From Bacilli bacterium (GTDB lineage Bacteria > Bacillota_I > Bacilli_A > RF39 > UBA660): a stretch of DNA of 64,000 nucleotides. Below the pieces are notes generated by a model. It ran no database searches. It saw only the letters and a program-made list of their open reading frames with translations, and was not told the origin of the DNA. This document shows positions 26,601-34,876 of the stretch, piece by piece. How positions within the stretch are numbered: the stretch's first letter is position 1; every line of letters begins with the position of its first letter. The position numbers and the translations under genes are program-made. Where the stretch lies: NCBI GenBank assembly GCA_017432825.1, contig JAFRIJ010000009.1, forward strand, positions 59,526 to 123,525, given 5' to 3'.

Positions 26601-27278
26601 ATGTTAAAATTGGTTTTAGTAAGACATGGTGAAAGTGTATGGAATTTAGAAAATAAGTTTACTGGTTGGACAGATGTTTCTTTATCAGAAAATGGTGTTA
26701 AGGAGGCACATGATGCTGGTAAGGTATTAAAAGATAAAGGCTTTTCTTTTGATATTGCTTATACTTCAGTATTAAAAAGAGCTAATGATACATTAGATAT
26801 TATTCTTGATGAATTAGAAGAAAAAGATATTCCTATATATAAGAGTTGGAGATTAAATGAAAGGCATTATGGTGCATTACAAGGATTAAATAAAAAAGAA
26901 ACTGCTTTAAAATATGGGGATGAACAAGTACATATTTGGAGAAGGAGTTATGATGTTAAACCACCTACATTAACAGAAGATGACGAAAGATATGTTGAAA
27001 TGAAGAAAAAATATACAGAATATATTCCACATACTGAATGCTTAAAAGATACTATTGATAGGGTTATTCCATATTGGAATGATGAAATACTTCCTAATTT
27101 AAGAGATGGTAAAAGAGTTATTGTTGTAGCACATGGTAATAGTTTGAGAGGCCTTATTAAGTATTTAGATAATATTAGTGATGAAGATATTGTTAATTTA
27201 GAAATAGAAACTGGTAATCCTATTTGTTATGTATTAGATGATAATTTAAAACCTATAGAGCATTATTATTTAAAATAA
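26601..27278 (+). CDS. gpmA: 2,3-bisphosphoglycerate-dependent phosphoglycerate mutase
   Basis: 225 residues. The histidine phosphatase signature [10 protein letters not shown] is at the N-terminus with the phosphorylated His, [11 protein letters not shown] and the second His in [10 protein letters not shown] near residue 180. It interconverts 3- and 2-phosphoglycerate in glycolysis. The ATG is the base after the ligA stop, with GAGGTGAT inside the ligA end, so the two are translationally linked. Confidence 0.96.
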   Translation: MLKLVLVRHGESVWNLENKFTGWTDVSLSENGVKEAHDAGKVLKDKGFSFDIAYTSVLKRANDTLDIILDELEEKDIPIYKSWRLNERHYGALQGLNKKETALKYGDEQVHIWRRSYDVKPPTLTEDDERYVEMKKKYTEYIPHTECLKDTIDRVIPYWNDEILPNLRDGKRVIVVAHGNSLRGLIKYLDNISDEDIVNLEIETGNPICYVLDDNLKPIEHYYLK

Positions 27279-27321
27279 TAATGTTTTTTTATTTGTTTCA
27301 TAATATTAAATAGGTGTTAAT

Positions 27322-27696
27322 ATGAAAAGGTATTTATTTTTATGTTTGGTTTCTTTTTTGTTTATTTTAATACTTATTTATTTATATGATAGAAGGGAAC
27401 TTGTTATTAGTAGGGTTTATAAAGATAATAATATATATATAGAATATCCTTATTTTAATAATAAATATTTAGATAATTATATAAATGATTATATTGTTAA
27501 TTATATAAGTAATACTTCTTATAAATATAATTATTATGTTAAATATAAGTATAGTATTGATGATAATAATATGCTTTTAACTATTAGTGATTATAAATAT
27601 GTTGATAATATTTATAATATTAATAATAGTTGTTTTAATATTGATATAATAGATAAAACTATTTTTAGAGTTAGTTGTGTTAATAACTTGCAATAA
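27322..27696 (+). CDS. small membrane-anchored or secreted protein, unknown
   Basis: 124 residues with one N-terminal hydrophobic helix (about 4-22) and a Tyr/Asn-rich external domain containing two cysteines close to the C-terminus. No family recognised. It precedes the two pilin-like genes on the same strand, 35 bases upstream. Confidence 0.55.
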   Translation: MKRYLFLCLVSFLFILILIYLYDRRELVISRVYKDNNIYIEYPYFNNKYLDNYINDYIVNYISNTSYKYNYYVKYKYSIDDNNMLLTISDYKYVDNIYNINNSCFNIDIIDKTIFRVSCVNNLQ

Positions 27697-27731
27697 TTAG
27701 ATTATTATTTTATAATTATATTGGTGATAGA

Positions 27732-28106
27732 ATGAAGAGGCTTAATAATAAGGGATTTACTTTGGTAGAGTTAATAGCGGTTTTAGTTATATTAATTTCT
27801 GTTATGATGGTTACTATTCCAGCGGTAAATTCTTCTTTAGAAAAAAATAAAGATAAACAATTAGAAAGTACTAAAAAGTTATTAGAGAATGCTTCTGAAT
27901 TTTATGTTACTAATAATAAGGATAGAATTGATTTTGATAATACTAGTTGTTATATTGATATAAATGATTTAGTTTATGAACAGTATGTAGATAAAGACGC
28001 TATAAAAAATCCTGATGGGGAAATATTAGAGGGTAATGTTGTTTTTTATATAAGTGATTATAGTTTTAGATATCAAGATAGTGTTGATGGTATAAGTAAG
28101 TGTTAG
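27732..28106 (+). CDS. type IV prepilin-like protein
   Basis: 124 residues. Short basic leader followed by the prepilin motif NKGFTLVELIAVLVIL, where cleavage after the Gly and methylation of Phe would occur; Glu at +5 is present. The external domain has two cysteines, as in ComGC-like or small pilins. Followed by a second pilin gene 12 bases on. Together with the 5'-truncated gene at 1-384 this is a small family of pilin-like proteins. The assembly machinery is outside the window. Confidence 0.85.
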   Translation: MKRLNNKGFTLVELIAVLVILISVMMVTIPAVNSSLEKNKDKQLESTKKLLENASEFYVTNNKDRIDFDNTSCYIDINDLVYEQYVDKDAIKNPDGEILEGNVVFYISDYSFRYQDSVDGISKC

Positions 28107-28118
28107 GAGTGGTAATTA

Positions 28119-28487
28119 ATGAAGAAAATAAATAATAAGGGTTTTACTTTGGTAGAGTTACTTGCTGTATTAGTTATAATGATTGCTATAACGTCTATAG
28201 CGATTCCTACTATTAATTCTTCTTTGGAAAGAAGTAAAAATAATCAAAATGAAAAGAGAAAGAAAATATTAGAGAGTGCTGCTGAATTATATGTATCTGA
28301 GCATAAGAATAGTTTTGATGGTACTTGTATTAAAATAGGTACTTTGGTTAGTGAAGGTTATATTGATGAAGAGGCTTCAAAGGATGCTGATGGTAAAGCT
28401 TTTAATGGAGCTATAAGAGTTAATCTTGAAAATGGTGAATATAGTTATACTCCTTCTAAAGATATAGATGTTAATAATTGTAAGTAA
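28119..28487 (+). CDS. type IV prepilin-like protein
   Basis: 122 residues, with the same N-terminal pattern as its upstream neighbour (NKGFTLVELLAVLVIM) and a small external domain with two cysteines. The two genes look like a tandem duplication, with strong similarity over the first 45 residues and divergence after. SD GGAGTGG. Confidence 0.85.
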   Translation: MKKINNKGFTLVELLAVLVIMIAITSIAIPTINSSLERSKNNQNEKRKKILESAAELYVSEHKNSFDGTCIKIGTLVSEGYIDEEASKDADGKAFNGAIRVNLENGEYSYTPSKDIDVNNCK

Positions 28488-28497
28488 TGGTGGAATT

Positions 28498-29136
28498 ATG
28501 AATGAAGATAAATTAAATAGGATAGAAGAATTAATGGATGAATTAAAGGTAATTAGTTATGATGAACATGATGTTATGTGTAATTCATCTTTTATTAAGA
28601 TAAAATCTGGTGAGTATAGGTTAAATAATGGGAAATGTATAACTAGAGAGAGAGTTACTAAGAGAAGTAATGGTATGGATGCTGTGGTTATATTTGCTAT
28701 TAATACTAATAATGAAATAATAATGGTTGTTCAACCTAGATTTTTTTTACCTACTGATAAGAAGGTAACTATAGAGATGCCTGCTGGATATATGGATAGT
28801 GATGAAGGAGTTATAGATGCAGGTAAGAGAGAACTTTTAGAAGAAACAGGATATTCTAGTGATAAATTTTATGTTGTGGATAAATATTATCCTTCTTTGG
28901 GATATAGTGGAGAATCTATTAGTATTCTTTTGGCATATGATTGTTTAAAAAAAAGTGATCAAGATTTAGATGAAGATGAATTTGTTAATTATTTTGAAGT
29001 GTCTTTAGATGAATTAGAGTATCTAATTAATAATAATTATATTATAGATGCTACTACTAAACTAGCATATTATGAAGGAATAAATTATTTAAAAAAGAAT
29101 AATTTATTAGATGTTGTTGGAGGTAGTAATGTCTAG
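28498..29136 (+). CDS. NUDIX hydrolase, ADP-ribose pyrophosphatase-like
   Basis: 212 residues from ATG 28498, behind GGTGG; the frame extends upstream to 28468 inside the pilin gene without a site. The Nudix box is GYMDSDEGV..AGKRELLEETGY with the metal-binding RELxEExG, preceded by EMPAG. ADP-ribose or related dinucleotide sugars are the usual substrates of this subgroup. It overlaps vanY by eight bases. Confidence 0.85.
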   Translation: MNEDKLNRIEELMDELKVISYDEHDVMCNSSFIKIKSGEYRLNNGKCITRERVTKRSNGMDAVVIFAINTNNEIIMVVQPRFFLPTDKKVTIEMPAGYMDSDEGVIDAGKRELLEETGYSSDKFYVVDKYYPSLGYSGESISILLAYDCLKKSDQDLDEDEFVNYFEVSLDELEYLINNNYIIDATTKLAYYEGINYLKKNNLLDVVGGSNV

Positions 29137-29941
29137 AAAGAGAAAGAAAAAAAAGATAAGTGTTATCTTTTTGTTTATATTGTTTTTTATTTTAATAGGG
29201 GGATTTATTTTGATGATTATGAATAATAATAAGAAAAAAACAGTTGAAAATAAAGCAAATATTAAAGAAGAAGAAGTAACTAAGGAGATGGAAAAAGCTC
29301 CAGATAATTCTTCTTCCTATGATTCTTTACCTGATGGTGAGTATGTAACTAGTAAGGGTTTTATCTTAAAAAAAGAAAATGGTATTAGTTATGTTGATGG
29401 TAATATGATTGTAAATAAGACTTATTCTTTACCTAAAACATTTGTTCCAATTAATCCATATAATGGTGATTCTACTTCTCCTTGGTGTATTAATTGTATT
29501 GATAAAGATGTAATGGAAGCTTTTAAAATAATGCAAAGTGATGCTAAAAGTTTGGGATTAAATATTTATATTTCTAGTGGTTATAGGGGATATGATAGGC
29601 AAGTTACTTTATATAATAATTATGTTGATAGAGATGGAGTAGAGGCTGCTGATAGGTATTCGGCTAGAGCAGGTCATTCAGAACATCAATCTGGTTTATG
29701 TTTTGATTTAAATAGTATTGATGATTCTTTTACTAATACTAATGAGGGAAAATGGGTTAATAATAATGCTCATTTATATGGATTTATTATTAGATTTCCT
29801 AAGGGACTAGAGGATGAAACTGGTTATCAATATGAGTCTTGGCATTTAAGATATGTTGGTAAAGAATTGGCTACTAAGTTATATAATGATGGTAATTGGC
29901 TTAGTTTAGAGGGTTATTATGGTTTAAGTAGTGTTTATTAA
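29129..29941 (+). CDS. D-alanyl-D-alanine carboxypeptidase, VanY/M15B family
   Basis: 270 residues from ATG 29129 (GGAGG in the NUDIX end). N-terminal basic stretch and one membrane helix (about 10-31), a Lys/Glu linker, then the peptidase: SGYRGYDRQ, the zinc ligands in GHSEHQSGLCFDL and the C-terminal ESWHLRYVG. It trims the terminal D-Ala of peptidoglycan stem peptides outside the membrane. Confidence 0.9.
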   Translation: MSRKRKKKKISVIFLFILFFILIGGFILMIMNNNKKKTVENKANIKEEEVTKEMEKAPDNSSSYDSLPDGEYVTSKGFILKKENGISYVDGNMIVNKTYSLPKTFVPINPYNGDSTSPWCINCIDKDVMEAFKIMQSDAKSLGLNIYISSGYRGYDRQVTLYNNYVDRDGVEAADRYSARAGHSEHQSGLCFDLNSIDDSFTNTNEGKWVNNNAHLYGFIIRFPKGLEDETGYQYESWHLRYVGKELATKLYNDGNWLSLEGYYGLSSVY

Positions 29942-29974
29942 ATAAAGACATTCTAGTGAATGTCTTTATTTTTT
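29941..29974. terminator. bidirectional terminator after vanY
   Basis: AATAAAGACATTC TAGT GAATGTCTTTATT with T run. It overlaps the end of the convergent DUF3006 gene. Confidence 0.85.
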
Positions 29975-30180
29975 AGTTTGTTGAATTTGTCTAATATTGT
30001 TTTTTTTCTTTCTTCTTCTTCTTTTTTGTCTAGAGTATATATATTATTTTCATATTTTAATACATTACCTTCTTTTAGATTAGATGGTAATATGTCTAGT
30101 GAAATGTTTACTATTTCTTTGGTTTCTTTGTTCTCTAGAATAGCAATATTATTTTCAATTCTATCTACTATATATATCAT
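29953..30180 (-). CDS. DUF3006 family small protein
   Basis: 75 residues from the ATG whose first base is 30180, behind GGAGGTTAAA, so the start overlaps the end of the upstream hydrolase gene. Sequence starts IYIVDRIENNIAILE with the Val/Ile beta pattern of DUF3006 and ends in a Lys/Glu helix. DUF3006 genes are commonly next to ComEC-like MBL genes; function unknown. Confidence 0.75.
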   Translation of the reverse strand: MIYIVDRIENNIAILENKETKEIVNISLDILPSNLKEGNVLKYENNIYTLDKKEEEERKKTILDKFNKLKNKDIH

Positions 30181-30181
30181 T

Positions 30182-31114
30182 TTAACCTCCATTTGTATTT
30201 GTATTTATATTAGTTATTTTTATATCATAACCATTACTTGTTAATAGTATGGTTCCTTCTTCATCAGTTCTATATGTTTTAATATTATATTTATCTAGAT
30301 TATCGGTTGTTTTTTGTGCTGGATGATTGTAGATATTATTTTTTCCTACTGATATTATAGCATATTTTGGGTTAACTTTTTTTAAAAATGATTCAGATGT
30401 TGAATACTGTGATCCATGATGGCCAACTTTTAATACATCTGCTTTAATATCTTTATTTAATATCTTTTTTTCTGTAGTATTTGTTGCGTCTCCTGTAAAT
30501 AGGTAGGATGTTTTTTTATAAGTTAGTTTTAATACTATAGAAGCATTATTTAAGTCGTTTGAATCTGTTCCTGTATAAATTATTTTTATTGAAGCACTTC
30601 CTAATGTTAAAGTATTATTTATTTCAGGAATTTCAAAGGTTAAATTTTTTCTATCTATAGAGTCTAGTAAATCTTCAAATGTTTTTGTTGTTGTTATAAC
30701 TTCTGGTATATATATTTTGTTTACATTAAAATTATTAATTACGTCATCTAATCCTCCAATATGATCTTCATGTGGATGGGTTCCAACTAGGTATTTAAAA
30801 TCTTTTATTCCTAATTCTTGAAAGTATTTAACTAGTAATGGACCATCATTATTATTTCCCCCATCTATTAGCATATATTCATTGTTATTAGTAATAAGAA
30901 TGCTGTCTGCTTGGCCTACATCTAAATAATAGATTTTTAAATTATCATTATCTTCAATGTTATTTTCTGCTAGAACGTTACCATATTCATCATACATTAA
31001 AGCAAATGTTTTATTTATTTCATTAAAATAATATCCATATAGAAATGCTACTAGCATTAATAATAAGATTAATGATATTTTTGTTTTATTCCTTCTTTTT
31101 CTTCTTCTTACCAT
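30182..31114 (-). CDS. ComEC/Rec2-like MBL-fold hydrolase, membrane anchored
   Basis: 310 residues. Lys/Arg start, one membrane helix (about 12-30), then the metallo-beta-lactamase fold like the C-terminal domain of ComEC: YLDVGQADSI, LIDGGNN, THPHEDHIGGL, LFTGDAT and KVGHHGS. The channel part of ComEC is absent, so it is a free-standing extracellular hydrolase, possibly a nuclease or phosphodiesterase. Co-transcribed with DUF3006. Confidence 0.88.
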   Translation of the reverse strand: MVRRRKRRNKTKISLILLLMLVAFLYGYYFNEINKTFALMYDEYGNVLAENNIEDNDNLKIYYLDVGQADSILITNNNEYMLIDGGNNNDGPLLVKYFQELGIKDFKYLVGTHPHEDHIGGLDDVINNFNVNKIYIPEVITTTKTFEDLLDSIDRKNLTFEIPEINNTLTLGSASIKIIYTGTDSNDLNNASIVLKLTYKKTSYLFTGDATNTTEKKILNKDIKADVLKVGHHGSQYSTSESFLKKVNPKYAIISVGKNNIYNHPAQKTTDNLDKYNIKTYRTDEEGTILLTSNGYDIKITNINTNTNGG

Positions 31115-31247
31115 TTTAATTCCTACCTTATTTTAATTAATTATAACAAATTATTAGTTAAATGTATATAATTAAATAAATTCTAAAATGTAAAAAATGT
31201 TGTAATATAAGGATTTGTGTGCTAGAATATTAGCTGTGGTGATGTAG

Positions 31248-31868
31248 ATGGAGGGTAATTTTTTTAAAAAACTTAAGAATAAATTTGAAAAAGATAAGAA
31301 TAATTATCCTCATATTAATGAGTTTTCTTTTAGTGGAGATGAATTAGAAGATTTAAGTAGAAAGAATAAAGAGGAAATTGATAAATTAAGAAATGGATAT
31401 GTAAAAAAAGTTGTAATTAAAGAAGAAAAAGAGAGTAGTTTAGAGGAAGATATTAAAGATAATTTAGATAATAATATTAATGAAGGTATTATTTCTTCTG
31501 ATAAAGAGATTGTTATTGATGATGTTGATAATGTTTCAAGTTATATTAATTTATCTGATGATAGAAGAGAAAATATTATGAAAAGATGGAATAGTATTGA
31601 TATTATTAGATTGTCTAAGGATATTGATGAAGGAAAAGATATTTTGGAACATAATTATGTTATTACTTATGCTGACGATGCATTAAGTTATATATATAAA
31701 ATTAGAGATGAGTATGATATTTTAATTGAATATTTAATTGGTTTTAATAATGAGAAGAGGGGAGTTATGAATAAGAATATCTTTTCTTCAAGATTAGATG
31801 ATGAGTGGAAATTTCTTAATAGTTATATTAAAGTTTTAGAAAAAATTAAAGACGCTATAGATAAGTAA
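31248..31868 (+). CDS. hypothetical helical protein
   Basis: 206 residues, no signal peptide or membrane segment. Charged Lys/Glu N-terminal 90 residues and a helical C-terminal part. No family recognised. SD GGTGATG. It ends just before the tmRNA promoter. Confidence 0.55.
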   Translation: MEGNFFKKLKNKFEKDKNNYPHINEFSFSGDELEDLSRKNKEEIDKLRNGYVKKVVIKEEKESSLEEDIKDNLDNNINEGIISSDKEIVIDDVDNVSSYINLSDDRRENIMKRWNSIDIIRLSKDIDEGKDILEHNYVITYADDALSYIYKIRDEYDILIEYLIGFNNEKRGVMNKNIFSSRLDDEWKFLNSYIKVLEKIKDAIDK

Positions 31869-31883
31869 TTTATAGCTCTTTTC

Positions 31884-31912
31884 TTGACTAATTAACAAAT
31901 AGTTAGTATAAT
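31884..31912 (+). promoter_or_regulatory. sigma-A promoter of ssrA
   Basis: TTGACT (31884-31889), 17 bases, TATAAT (31907-31912), just upstream of the tmRNA 5' end. Confidence 0.88.
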
Positions 31913-31923
31913 ATATTTCACAT

Positions 31924-32284
31924 GGGGTCGTATTTGGCTTCGACAGGAATAATGGAAACTAGATTGCAAGTCGGAAGGTAATTACGTTAAATTCCAATTA
32001 AATATAGCTGGAAACAACTATAATAACGCTGTAGCTTACGCTTAGTCCTTAGACTTACGTAACTCAGGTTCTACTATTTCTTTGTCTACGAGAAATAACT
32101 AGGACTTATAAAGTAGACTATACTATATTATTTTCTCTAATAATATAAAGAATTTTTAAGAGATAGTAAATATATGTATTTGTTAGTTAATTATATATTT
32201 ATGAAAATGTCTAACTAACTAAACTTGTAGACATCAAGTGAAAGTTATTTTTGGACAGGGGTTCGATTCCCCTCGACTCCACCA
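31924..32284 (+). ncRNA. ssrA: transfer-messenger RNA
   Basis: The 5' end (GGGGTCGTATTTGGCTTCG) and 3' end (GGGGTTCGATTCCCCTCG, then ACTCCACCA) are the two conserved halves of tmRNA and pair as an acceptor-like stem. The T-arm and encoded CCA are clear. The reading frame begins at GCT GGA AAC after ATATA and encodes the tag AGNNYNNAVAYA before TAG. It rescues stalled ribosomes. Length about 361 bases is normal. Confidence 0.97.
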
Positions 32285-32293
32285 TTTGAATTT

Positions 32294-32321
32294 AATCCCT
32301 TATTTTATAAGGGTTTTTATA
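32294..32321 (+). terminator. terminator after ssrA
   Basis: CCCTTAT TTT ATAAGGG with T run. Confidence 0.85.
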
Positions 32322-32380
32322 TTTTATTTATTTGTCTTGTTAAGTTTGAGTTATAATATATTGTAAGTGAGGTGAATAGT

Positions 32381-32590
32381 ATGGCTTTTTTTCCACCAAT
32401 ACCATTAATAAGGATGAGATATATAATTAAAAAATTAACGAAATGTAACGCTTTTTCTGAAGATACTGCTAAAACATTTTCTGAAGCTGGAATTATTAAT
32501 CCTAATGGATTTAATAATATAAATGAAAGATTAATTAAAAAAAATATTTTGATTAAAACAAAAGATAATAAGTATTATTTAAATAAATAG
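32381..32590 (+). CDS. small hypothetical protein
   Basis: 69 residues from ATG 32381 with GAGGTGA. Basic, mixed helix/turn, ending in the pattern LIKKNILIKTKDNKYYL like a winged helix. No family recognised. It lies between tmRNA and tRNA-Gln. Confidence 0.5.
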   Translation: MAFFPPIPLIRMRYIIKKLTKCNAFSEDTAKTFSEAGIINPNGFNNINERLIKKNILIKTKDNKYYLNK

Positions 32591-32660
32591 TATTTTATAT
32601 TCTTTTTTTATTTGTTGCTTTTTTTATAATGTAATGGTATACTTTTTTTGAGAGAAATAT

Positions 32661-32734
32661 TACCCCATGGCCAAGTGGTAAGGCGGTGGACTCTGACTCC
32701 ATGATCGTTAGTTCGAATCTAACTGGGGTAACCA
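32661..32734 (+). tRNA. tRNA-Gln (anticodon CTG)
   Basis: Complete cloverleaf: acceptor TACCCCA / TGGGGTA, anticodon stem with loop CTCTGAC (anticodon CTG), T-loop GTTCGAATC, discriminator A and encoded CCA. Reads CAG codons. A TTG-anticodon tRNA-Gln is expected elsewhere. Confidence 0.95.
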
Positions 32735-32741
32735 TAAATTT

Positions 32742-32766
32742 TGGAATCTTTATAGATTCTTTTTTA
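32742..32766 (+). terminator. terminator after tRNA-Gln
   Basis: GAATCT TTAT AGATTC with six Ts. Confidence 0.75.
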
Positions 32767-32781
32767 TATTGAGAGGTTAAT

Positions 32782-33609
32782 ATGAAATTATTAGATGGAA
32801 GAATTGTTAAGAAAGATATTTTAGATGGATTAAAGGTAGAATTATCTATGGTTAAGAAGAAGTTATGCTTTGTTGTTATACAAATTGGTAGTGTTAGTGA
32901 TATATATATTAATAGTAAAAGGAAATTGGCATTGGATTTAGATTATGATTTAATTCTTGTTAAATTGGACAGTGACGTTAATGATATAGATGTTATTAGT
33001 GTTATTGATAAATATAATAATGATGATAATGTTGATGGTATTATGATAGAACTTCCTATTCCAAGTAGATTAAATTATGATGTGATTAGAAATAGTATTA
33101 ATCCTAATAAAGATATTGATGGGGTTACAGATATTAATATTGGTAAAGTAGTTACTAATAATGGGGGTATTTGTTCTTGTACTGCTAAAGCTGTTATTGA
33201 TATTTTAAAATATTATGATATAGATGTTAGTGGTAAAAATGTGGTTATTATTGGTAGAAGTAATTTAGTTGGGAAACCGTTATATAATATGCTTGTTAAT
33301 GAAGATGCTACGGTTACTGTGTGTCATTCTAAGACTAAAAATTTATCTTTTTATACTAAGAATGCTGATATTATTGTTGTTTGTGTTGGTATTAGTAATT
33401 TTTTAACTGGTGATATGGTTAAAGATGATTCTATTGTTGTTGATGTTGGGACTAATGTTATTGAAGGAAAGTTATGTGGTGATGTTGATTTTTCTAGTGT
33501 TAAGGATAAGGTTAGTTATATTACTCCTGTTCCTTATGGTGTTGGTCAGGTTACTACTTCTGTGCTTGGTGAAAATATTTATAAGTGTTATGTTAATAGA
33601 GAAATATAG
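32782..33609 (+). CDS. folD: methylenetetrahydrofolate dehydrogenase/cyclohydrolase
   Basis: 275 residues. YINSKRKLAL carries the catalytic Lys, then ELPIPSR, PNKDIDGVTDIN, and the NADP site GRSNLVGKPL; the end is TPVPYGVGQVTTS. It converts 5,10-methylene-THF to 10-formyl-THF through methenyl-THF and supplies formyl groups for purines and initiator tRNA. Works in the same one-carbon pool as thymidylate synthase at 52600. Confidence 0.95.
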   Translation: MKLLDGRIVKKDILDGLKVELSMVKKKLCFVVIQIGSVSDIYINSKRKLALDLDYDLILVKLDSDVNDIDVISVIDKYNNDDNVDGIMIELPIPSRLNYDVIRNSINPNKDIDGVTDINIGKVVTNNGGICSCTAKAVIDILKYYDIDVSGKNVVIIGRSNLVGKPLYNMLVNEDATVTVCHSKTKNLSFYTKNADIIVVCVGISNFLTGDMVKDDSIVVDVGTNVIEGKLCGDVDFSSVKDKVSYITPVPYGVGQVTTSVLGENIYKCYVNREI

Positions 33610-33661
33610 TTTATTTATATATTTCTTTTTTTTTATGTTTCATAGTATATGGTAAAGGGGG

Positions 33662-33994
33662 ATGATTATTTTTATTAGTGGTTTTATAAAAGAATATGGT
33701 AATACTATGCTATATACTGTTATTATGGCCGTTATATCTTATGTTGGTATTGTTATTAAGAAGTTTTTGGATGATACTTATAAGTATTTTGTAAAGAAAG
33801 AAACTATTAATATTGTATGTAAGGCAGTGGAACATTTATATGGTGAATGTAGTGGTGAAGAGAAATTAAATTATGCTATTTCTATTGCTAAAGAAATGTT
33901 TGCTGATAAAGGGATATCTATTGGTGATTTGGAACTTAGGATGATGATAGAATATTCTATTTGTGAAAAAGGGGGTGGAAATAGTGAGTGTTAA
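33662..33994 (+). CDS. phage-type holin, LLH family
   Basis: 110 residues: one N-terminal membrane helix (about 14-33), then a charged helical domain with VCKAVEHLYG and AKEMFADKGISI, typical of the LLH (phi_LC3-like) holin/phage_holin_6 type. It overlaps the following M15 endolysin gene by 11 bases. Holins make the lysin accessible to the wall. The GGGGG SD is tight against the ATG; an alternative start at 33707 is possible but would remove the helix. Confidence 0.7.
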   Translation: MIIFISGFIKEYGNTMLYTVIMAVISYVGIVIKKFLDDTYKYFVKKETINIVCKAVEHLYGECSGEEKLNYAISIAKEMFADKGISIGDLELRMMIEYSICEKGGGNSEC

Positions 33995-34808
33995 TAATTA
34001 TAACCCTGGGGTTCAACTTAGTAAGCATTTTAATTCTTCAGAATTTAAGTGTCCTCATTGTGGTAAGATTAAGTTATCTAAATATCTTATAAATAAATTA
34101 GAATTGTTATTTGATACAGTACATGCTAGTAAATGTATTATTTCTAGTGGTTATAGATGTAAGGATTATGATATTAGAGAAAATGGTTTTGCTGGTAGAC
34201 ATAGTGAGGGGTTAGCGTGTGATTGTATTTTTTATGATAAGTCTGGTAATATTATTCCTAGTAAAGTTATTTGTTGTGTTGCATATGATTTAGGTTTTAG
34301 TGGTATTGCTTATATTAATAAGAATTATACTCATTTGGATGTTAGAACTAATGGTGTTTATCGTGGTGATGAAACTAGAGGTAATGGTAACTATTGGACT
34401 AATCCTTATACTTATTTTGGTGTTAGTAAGAGTGAAGTAGAGAAATATACTGGTAAATCTAGTATTAAATATCAAGTATATGGAAATAGATGGTATTCTA
34501 ATGTTATTAGTGGTACTAATGAATATGCTGGTGTTTTTGGTGTATCTGTTAAGAGAGTATATATAGATAAATTAAAGTATCGTGTTAAGAGTAATGGTAG
34601 GTGGCTTCCAGAGGTTGTTGGTAGAAGTGATTATGCGGGATATTCTAATGGTAGTAGTGTTACTGATGTTGCTATAAAAAATGCTGTTTATAGGGTTCAT
34701 GTTAAAGGTGGTAATTGGTTAGGTTGGGTTAGTGGATATAATATTCATGATTATAATAATGGTTATGCTGGTAATGGTAAGGTAATTGATGCTTTGCAAA
34801 TAAAATAA
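33984..34808 (+). CDS. M15A-type peptidase endolysin with C-terminal repeats
   Basis: 274 residues from GTG 33984 with GGGGGTGG. N-terminal peptidase M15 domain with ISSGYRC, GRHSEGLACDC and THLDVR (zinc ligands), as in phage D-Ala-D-Ala or L-Ala-D-Glu endopeptidases. From about 158 come three imperfect units around YGNRWYSNV, SNGRWLPEV and KGGNWLGWVSG, which look like a wall-binding module. With the preceding holin it forms a two-gene phage lysis cassette, but no other phage genes are near. Confidence 0.85.
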   Translation: MSVNNYNPGVQLSKHFNSSEFKCPHCGKIKLSKYLINKLELLFDTVHASKCIISSGYRCKDYDIRENGFAGRHSEGLACDCIFYDKSGNIIPSKVICCVAYDLGFSGIAYINKNYTHLDVRTNGVYRGDETRGNGNYWTNPYTYFGVSKSEVEKYTGKSSIKYQVYGNRWYSNVISGTNEYAGVFGVSVKRVYIDKLKYRVKSNGRWLPEVVGRSDYAGYSNGSSVTDVAIKNAVYRVHVKGGNWLGWVSGYNIHDYNNGYAGNGKVIDALQIK

Positions 34809-34830
34809 GATTTTTATCTTATTTTATTTT
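34802..34830 (+). terminator. terminator after the endolysin gene
   Basis: AAAATAAGAT / ATCTTATTTT with T run. Confidence 0.8.
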
Positions 34831-34876
34831 CTTTTATCTTTTTTTATGATAAAATGATTAAGATAGGAGGCTTGTT

